Assembly: GCA_022600695.1 (NCBI GenBank)
Contig: JAHZJY010000228.1
Span: 1 to 9,354 of the forward strand
Direction: 5' to 3'
DNA: 9,354 bases
Source of the DNA: Actinomycetes bacterium
GTDB taxonomy: Bacteria > Actinomycetota > Actinomycetes > Mycobacteriales > Mycobacteriaceae
A program made the translations under genes and the position numbers. Below the pieces are notes generated by a model that saw only the letters and a program-made list of their open reading frames with translations, made no database searches and had not been told where the DNA came from. How positions within the stretch are numbered: the first letter of the stretch is position 1; each line of letters opens with the position of its first letter. Positions 5,653 to 9,354 of this stretch are shown piece by piece.

Positions 5653-6855
5653 CTATCCGTCGGGTCCTCCGGTCAGGACGCATCGCGTCCGCGAATAGAT
5701 CGTCGGCATGCATTTGTTGCAATGCGTACACAGCGACTTGACCGAGTGCGCCCCGCCATCGGCCTCGATCCGGTTGATCAGGTCCGGCTCGGCGAGCAGC
5801 GCCCGGCCCATCGCGACGAAGTCGAAGCCCTCGGCCATCGCGGTGTCCATCGTCTCTCGGTTGGTGATCCCGCCGAGCAGGATCAGCGGCATGGTGAGCT
5901 CGCGGCGGAACAGCAGCGCATCGCGGAGCAGGAAGGCGTCCCGGTAGGGATACCTGCGGAGGAACTTGGTGCCGGTGGCCCGGATGCCCCAACGCAGCGG
6001 AGGTTTGAACGTCCCGGCGAACTCCTTGATCGGCACGTCGCCACGGAACAGGTACATCGGGTTGACCAGGGAGCTGCCGGCGGTCAGTTCCAGTGCATCC
6101 AGGCCGCCGTCGTCCTGCAGCCAGCGGGCGGTTTGCAGCGACTCTTCGATGTCGATCCCGCCGCGCACCCCGTCGGACATGGTGAGCTTGGCGGTCACCG
6201 CGATCGCCGGTGATCCGTCCCGTGCGACCTCGTCGCGCACTGCGCGAACGATGCCGCGGGCCACCTTCGCCCGATTCTCCAGTGCGCCCCCGAAGGCGTC
6301 GCTGCGTCGGTTGATCAGCGGGGACAGAAACGAGCTGGCCAGATAGTTGTGGCCGAGGTGGATCTCGACAGCGTCGAACCCGGCGTCAATCGCGTAGCGC
6401 GCCGCGGCCGCATGCGCGCCGATCACCTCATCGATGTCGGCGCGGCTCGCGTGCCGGGCGAAACGCATCGACAGCGGGTTGAAGAACCGCACCGGGGCCA
6501 GCGCGGGAGCCCTATTGGACCGGGCGTTGGCCACCGGCCCGGCGTGCCCGATCTGGGCGCTGATCGCCGCGCCCTCGTCGTGCACCGCCTCGGCGAGACG
6601 TTGCAGTCCGGGGCGCGCCTCCGGACGCATCCACAGCGCCGAGGCGTCGGTGCGTCCGCCCCGGCTGACCGCGCAGTAGGCGACCGTGGTCATGCCGACT
6701 CCGCCGGCGGCCATCACCCGGTGGAAGGCGATCAGATCGTCGCTGACCAACGCTCCGGGCGTGCGGGCCTCGAAGGTGGCGGCCTTGATGGTCCGGTTGC
6801 GCAGCGTGACCGGACCGAGCTGGGACGGGCTGAATACGTCCCGGGCACCGTTCAT
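5653..6855 (-). CDS. Old-Yellow-Enzyme-family FMN oxidoreductase (Rv3359-like)
   Basis: The 400-residue product is a single-domain TIM-barrel flavoprotein of the NADH:flavin oxidoreductase/OYE family. It starts with the typical [15 protein letters not shown] strand (residues 15-29). QIGHAG (101-106), HLGHNYL with [15 protein letters not shown] (166-190), and the FMN-phosphate region LLGGITN...FVAMGRALL (326-353) follow family motifs. A Cys cluster at 376, 379, 382 and 392 (CTHCNKC...C) recalls the 4Fe-4S site of 2,4-dienoyl-CoA reductases, but spacing is shorter and there is no C-terminal NAD(P)H domain. It probably reduces activated C=C bonds; the substrate is unknown. Length and setting match M. 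tuberculosis Rv3359, which also lies between folD and mfpA. The ATG at 6855 has no Shine-Dalgarno but a -10-like TACATT 6 nt upstream. The frame stays open across folD antisense to 7713; I regard that extension as spurious. It likely forms an operon with the ABC exporter. Confidence 0.92.
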   Translation of the reverse strand: MNGARDVFSPSQLGPVTLRNRTIKAATFEARTPGALVSDDLIAFHRVMAAGGVGMTTVAYCAVSRGGRTDASALWMRPEARPGLQRLAEAVHDEGAAISAQIGHAGPVANARSNRAPALAPVRFFNPLSMRFARHASRADIDEVIGAHAAAARYAIDAGFDAVEIHLGHNYLASSFLSPLINRRSDAFGGALENRAKVARGIVRAVRDEVARDGSPAIAVTAKLTMSDGVRGGIDIEESLQTARWLQDDGGLDALELTAGSSLVNPMYLFRGDVPIKEFAGTFKPPLRWGIRATGTKFLRRYPYRDAFLLRDALLFRRELTMPLILLGGITNRETMDTAMAEGFDFVAMGRALLAEPDLINRIEADGGAHSVKSLCTHCNKCMPTIYSRTRCVLTGGPDG

Positions 6856-6858
6856 ATG

Positions 6859-6864
6859 CAGAAT
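6859..6864 (+). promoter_or_regulatory. Weak putative -10 element of folD
   Basis: CAGAAT (four of six matches to TATAAT) lies 6 nt before the GTG at 6871, the start favoured for FolD. A leaderless transcript would explain the missing Shine-Dalgarno. It overlaps the -10 proposed for the divergent oxidoreductase. The match is weak and positional only. Confidence 0.25.
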
Positions 6865-6867
6865 GTA
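6862..6867 (-). promoter_or_regulatory. Putative -10 element of the oxidoreductase-ABC operon
   Basis: TACATT on the minus strand fits TAnnnT and lies 6 nt before the ATG at 6855, so the transcript would be leaderless. No -35 is evident. The element lies within the 15 bp separating the two divergent start codons. Confidence 0.4.
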
Positions 6868-6870
6868 GCC

Positions 6871-7722
6871 GTGCCCGCGCAAACCCTGGACGGCAAGCTG
6901 ACCCGCGACGAGATCTTCGTCGATCTCACCGAGCGGGTTGCGGTGCTCACCGCGGCCGGCCTTACCCCCGGTCTGGGCACCGTCCTGGTCGGCGAAGACC
7001 CGGGTTCGCGCGCCTACGTGCGCGGCAAGCACTCCGACTGCGCGAAGGTCGGTATCACCTCGATCCGGCGTGACCTGCCGGCCGATGTCTCCCAGGCGCA
7101 ACTCGACGACACCATCGACGAACTCAACGCCGACCCGGACTGCACCGGCTACATCGTGCAATTGCCGCTGCCGCGCCACCTCGACGAGAACGCCGCCCTG
7201 GAGCGGATCGACCCGACCAGGGATGCCGACGGCCTGCACCCGACCAACCTGGGCCGGCTGGTGTTGAACGAAGCCGCCCCGCTGCCCTGCACCCCGCGCG
7301 GCATCGTCGCGCTGCTGCGCCGCTACGAGGTGCCGATCGACGGCGCCCATGTCGTGGTGATAGGCCGCGGTGTCACGGTCGGCCGGCCGCTGGGCCTGCT
7401 GCTGACCCGGCGCACCGAGAACGCCACGGTGACGTTGTGCCACACCGGAACCCGAGATCTGCCGGCGCTCACCCGGCAGGCCGATATCGTCATCGCGGCG
7501 GTCGGCGTCCCGCATATGCTGACCGGCGATATGGTGCGGCCCGGCGCCGCCGTGGTGGACGTCGGGGTGAGTCGGGTCGACGGCAAGCTGACCGGCGATG
7601 TGGCACCCGACGTGTGGGACGTCGCCGGGTACGTATCGCCCAATCCGGGCGGTGTCGGCCCGCTCACCCGCGCCTTCCTGCTGACCAACGTCGTTGAACG
7701 AGCAGAAGCGCAACGGCAGTGA
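6871..7722 (+). CDS. folD: FolD, methylenetetrahydrofolate dehydrogenase/cyclohydrolase
   Basis: The 283-residue product is a full-length FolD. It is a cytoplasmic bifunctional enzyme that oxidises 5,10-methylene-THF with NADP+ and then hydrolyses 5,10-methenyl-THF to 10-formyl-THF, feeding purine, formyl-Met and one-carbon supply. Visible motifs are [10 protein letters not shown] (residues 48-57, with Tyr49 and catalytic Lys53), QLPLPRHL (97-104), [13 protein letters not shown] (118-130), the NADP loop [11 protein letters not shown] (165-175) and [11 protein letters not shown] (256-266). In the NADP loop the usual Ser of GRS is Gly, as in the M. tuberculosis protein. The GTG at 6871 gives MPAQTLDGK, which aligns residue for residue with the M. 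tuberculosis start (MGAIMLDGK); an in-frame ATG at 6856 would add five residues and abut the oxidoreductase start. It is followed by the DUF3017 gene with a 4-bp overlap. Confidence 0.96.
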   Translation: MPAQTLDGKLTRDEIFVDLTERVAVLTAAGLTPGLGTVLVGEDPGSRAYVRGKHSDCAKVGITSIRRDLPADVSQAQLDDTIDELNADPDCTGYIVQLPLPRHLDENAALERIDPTRDADGLHPTNLGRLVLNEAAPLPCTPRGIVALLRRYEVPIDGAHVVVIGRGVTVGRPLGLLLTRRTENATVTLCHTGTRDLPALTRQADIVIAAVGVPHMLTGDMVRPGAAVVDVGVSRVDGKLTGDVAPDVWDVAGYVSPNPGGVGPLTRAFLLTNVVERAEAQRQ

Positions 7723-7985
7723 TCCGGTCCCAGTGGCCGATCCTGGCCGTCGCGTCGATCTTCGCGGTGGCCATGGTGCTCGTCGCCGCCGGTTTCTGGC
7801 GGCGCGGGACGTTCCTCATCGGGATCGGGGTCGGGGTGGCCGCCGGGCTGCGCCTGGTGCTGCCCGACGACCGGGCCGGCCTGTTGGTGGTGCGGAGCAA
7901 AAGCCTCGACTTCGCCACCATGACCACGCTCAGCGTGGTGGTGATCTACATCGCCTGGACCATCGACCCGCTGGGGACCAGTTGA
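7719..7985 (+). CDS. DUF3017 small membrane protein, coupled to folD
   Basis: The 88-residue product starts at a GTG whose last two bases belong to the folD stop (GTGA overlap), so translation is probably coupled. It has three hydrophobic segments: about residues 6-26 (from WPILAVAS), 30-48 ([19 protein letters not shown]) and 66-84 ([14 protein letters not shown]). [18 protein letters not shown] between the second and third is characteristic of the actinobacterial DUF3017 family, which commonly follows folD (Rv3355c after Rv3356c in M. tuberculosis). The function is unknown; constant linkage to folD suggests co-expression rather than a proven shared role. The gene ends 9 bp from the stop of the convergent methyltransferase. 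Confidence 0.85.
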   Translation: MIRSQWPILAVASIFAVAMVLVAAGFWRRGTFLIGIGVGVAAGLRLVLPDDRAGLLVVRSKSLDFATMTTLSVVVIYIAWTIDPLGTS

Positions 7986-8003
7986 TCCAGGGTCTCACCC
8001 CAG
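7971..8003. repeat. Imperfect inverted repeat across two convergent stop codons
   Basis: CTGGGGACC at 7971-7979 pairs with GGT at 7991-7993 and CCCCAG at 7998-8003, leaving a bulge of four bases and a loop of 11. It spans the ends of the DUF3017 and methyltransferase genes, where a shared bidirectional terminator would be expected. No U-tract follows on either strand, so this would be a non-classical terminator at best. Confidence 0.3.
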
Positions 8004-8738
8004 GGTCGCCCGCACGCACACTGTGACATAGGGCAGTGCGATGCCCTCGGCGTTTCTCAGCGCCGGGTGGGTGGCCAGCAGGTCACGGACCGCTTCGAGG
8101 GTCCGGGTACGAACCTCCGCCGGCGAGGTGATGCAGTAACTGCGCGAGGAGACGTAGTCGATCAGCGCCTGCGGCGTGATGTAGTTGGTCCACTCCACCT
8201 GCTGAGTCGCCACATCGGTGAACCGGGCCGGCAGGTCAGTGCGGGTATTGGCGATATCGTGTTCGAGACCGACGATGCGGCCGAAATCCCTTACCCAGCC
8301 GAGTCTCTCGTCGCGGGTGTTCCACACCAGCCCGAGCCGCCCGCCCGGCCGCAGCACCCGCGCGATCTCCGCCGTCGCCCGGTCGACATCGAACCAGTGC
8401 CAGGCCTGGGCCACCAGTACGGCGTCGACGGAGCAGTCCGGCAACGGAATCTGCTCGGCGGTGCCCAGCAACGCCGGTGTGCCGGGCAGGGTGTCGCGCA
8501 GCACGTCGAGCATCTCGGCGATCGGGTCGACCGCGATCACGTTCAGGCCCCGCTCCACCAGCCGGTTGGTCAGCTTCCCGGTACCGGCACCCAGGTCCAG
8601 CACGTCCCCGGCGGCCCAATCCTCGGTGGGGGCCAGTAGCCAGTCGATCGCCTCCGGCGGATAGGACGGCCGGCCCCGCTCGTAGGCGGCGGCCTGGGCA
8701 CCGAAGGACAGTGATCGGTCGTGCGGTGAGTCGATCAC
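7995..8738 (-). CDS. Class I SAM-dependent methyltransferase (Rv3342-like)
   Basis: The 247-residue product is a Rossmann-fold methyltransferase of the Methyltransf_11 type. It opens with [16 protein letters not shown] (residues 12-27), a typical N-terminal cap. Motif [10 protein letters not shown] (46-54) binds SAM, Asp71 (VIAVDP) should hold the ribose hydroxyls, [12 protein letters not shown] (105-116) is motif II, and [14 protein letters not shown] is motif III. A substrate-selecting C-terminal part has [20 protein letters not shown]. The methyl acceptor is not predictable; a small molecule is likelier than nucleic acid. It starts at a GTG overlapping the metX stop by 4 bp (GTGA), the same arrangement as the metX-Rv3342 pair of M. 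tuberculosis. The coupling suggests production together with methionine synthesis, but the pathway link is inference. Confidence 0.9.
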   Translation of the reverse strand: MIDSPHDRSLSFGAQAAAYERGRPSYPPEAIDWLLAPTEDWAAGDVLDLGAGTGKLTNRLVERGLNVIAVDPIAEMLDVLRDTLPGTPALLGTAEQIPLPDCSVDAVLVAQAWHWFDVDRATAEIARVLRPGGRLGLVWNTRDERLGWVRDFGRIVGLEHDIANTRTDLPARFTDVATQQVEWTNYITPQALIDYVSSRSYCITSPAEVRTRTLEAVRDLLATHPALRNAEGIALPYVTVCVRATLG

Positions 8739-9354
8739 CCGAGCGTTTCCCGGATCAACTGTCCCACCGCCTCGGTCTCGATCAGGAACCCGTCGTGGCC
8801 GTAGATCGACTCGATGACATTGAGACCCGAGCAGCCCGGCAGCAGGTCGGCGAGTTCGGACTGCAGTCGCATCGGGTAGAGCCGGTCGGAGGTGATCCCG
8901 CCGACGACGACCGGTACCCGGCAGGATCGCAGCGCCGCCGCGACACCGCCACGTCCACGCCCCACATCATGGTTGGACAGGGTCTCGGTCAACGTCACGT
9001 AGCTGCCGGCGTCGAACCGCCGGACCAGCTTGGCGCCCTGGTACTCCAGATAGCTCTGCACCGCATAGCGGCCGCCGGACAGCGGATCCTCTCGCGCTTC
9101 CCCGATACCCTGGCCGTCATTACCGAATCGGGTATCCAGTTCGGTCTCGCCGCGGTAGGTCAGATGGGCGAACCGGCGTGCCAGTTCCAGCCCGACGGAG
9201 GGGGAGCGGCCGGTGCCGTGATAGTCCCCACCCTGCCAGTTCGGGTCGGAGGTGATGGCCGCGATCTGGGTGCTCTGAGTGCCGATCTGGTCGGCGGTGG
9301 CACGCGCTCCGACGGCCAGCACCAGGCCGGCCCGGACCTGCTCGGGGTAGCCGA
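8735..9354 (-). CDS. metX: Homoserine O-acetyltransferase, C-terminal part (5' end outside window)
   Basis: The minus frame is open from the window edge to a TGA at 8735 and gives the last 205 residues of a protein normally about 375-380 residues long. MetX is a cytoplasmic alpha/beta-hydrolase that acetylates L-homoserine from acetyl-CoA, the first committed step of methionine synthesis. Family signatures are [20 protein letters not shown] with [35 protein letters not shown] and [14 protein letters not shown]. The catalytic His is the codon at 8795-8797 (YGHDGFL), and the catalytic Asp should be at 8885-8887 (ITSDRLYP), 30 residues before it, matching the Asp320/His350 spacing known for the M. 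tuberculosis enzyme. The nucleophile Ser lies outside the window. The gene is coupled to the downstream methyltransferase by a GTGA overlap. Confidence 0.95.
   Translation of the reverse strand, partial: GYPEQVRAGLVLAVGARATADQIGTQSTQIAAITSDPNWQGGDYHGTGRSPSVGLELARRFAHLTYRGETELDTRFGNDGQGIGEAREDPLSGGRYAVQSYLEYQGAKLVRRFDAGSYVTLTETLSNHDVGRGRGGVAAALRSCRVPVVVGGITSDRLYPMRLQSELADLLPGCSGLNVIESIYGHDGFLIETEAVGQLIRETLG

Noticed and set aside
5642..5992. Upstream extension of the ABC exporter frame to 5992
   Set aside because: It overlaps the C-terminal coding region of the oxidoreductase in another frame and lacks family similarity; FHA1 begins soon after the ATG at 5641.
6856..7713. Minus-strand frame open across the whole of folD, joining the oxidoreductase frame
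   Set aside because: Its composition (Gly, Gln, His, Arg-rich) is that of an antisense shadow of a GC-rich gene; the oxidoreductase family begins at the ATG at 6855 and FolD is unambiguous on the other strand.
1..9354. CRISPR array, insertion sequence, rRNA or tRNA
   Set aside because: No regularly spaced repeats, transposase motifs with terminal repeats, or structured RNA genes were seen by eye on either strand.

Overview
The window is GC-rich chromosomal DNA from a mycobacterium (Mycobacterium/Mycolicibacterium group). The assignment rests on near-recognisable orthologues of M. tuberculosis MfpA, the Rv3359-type flavin oxidoreductase, FolD, the DUF3017 protein, a Rv3342-type methyltransferase and MetX. 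It also rests on a DUF222/13E12-type HNH protein preceded by a mycobacterial-type LexA (SOS) box, and on several apparently leaderless start sites. Names rest on my reading of the translations and memory of the families; no search was run.

Layout. At the left edge on the minus strand lie a truncated GNAT acetyltransferase (1-444), a stretch with a probably frameshifted small ORF (537-715) and a 71-residue two-helix membrane protein (759-974). Divergent from these, on the plus strand, are mfpA (1007-1558), a pentapeptide-repeat DNA mimic acting on gyrase, and an HNH/DUF222 gene (1642-3156) whose start codon sits inside a near-consensus SOS box. Convergent with that gene is a minus-strand two-gene unit: an Old-Yellow-Enzyme-type oxidoreductase (6855-5653), followed 11 bp later by a large FHA-FHA-ABC-permease of the Rv1747 type (5641-3143). 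Divergent again on the plus strand are folD (6871-7722) and a coupled DUF3017 membrane protein (7719-7985). The right edge holds the minus-strand pair metX (C-terminal part, running off the window) and a SAM methyltransferase, joined by a 4-bp GTGA overlap.

How the genes relate. folD (C1-folate), metX (methionine synthesis) and the methyltransferase (SAM use) form a loosely one-carbon-related housekeeping block whose order resembles that of other mycobacteria. The part between folD and mfpA is more variable. From memory of M. tuberculosis H37Rv, the interval between folD and mfpA there carries the relJK toxin-antitoxin pair, Rv3359 and Rv3360, and mfpA is the last gene of the GTPase 'conservon' (Rv3365c-Rv3361c). 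Here the oxidoreductase and mfpA remain, the toxin-antitoxin genes are not seen, an FHA-ABC exporter and an SOS-box HNH gene lie between them, and mfpA has no conservon genes beside it.

I do not see a wholly new system. The strongest leads are the LexA operator overlapping the HNH start codon, the solitary mfpA with a divergent membrane-protein partner, the Rv1747-type exporter outside its usual kinase context, and two divergent gene pairs whose putative -10 elements overlap or nearly touch.
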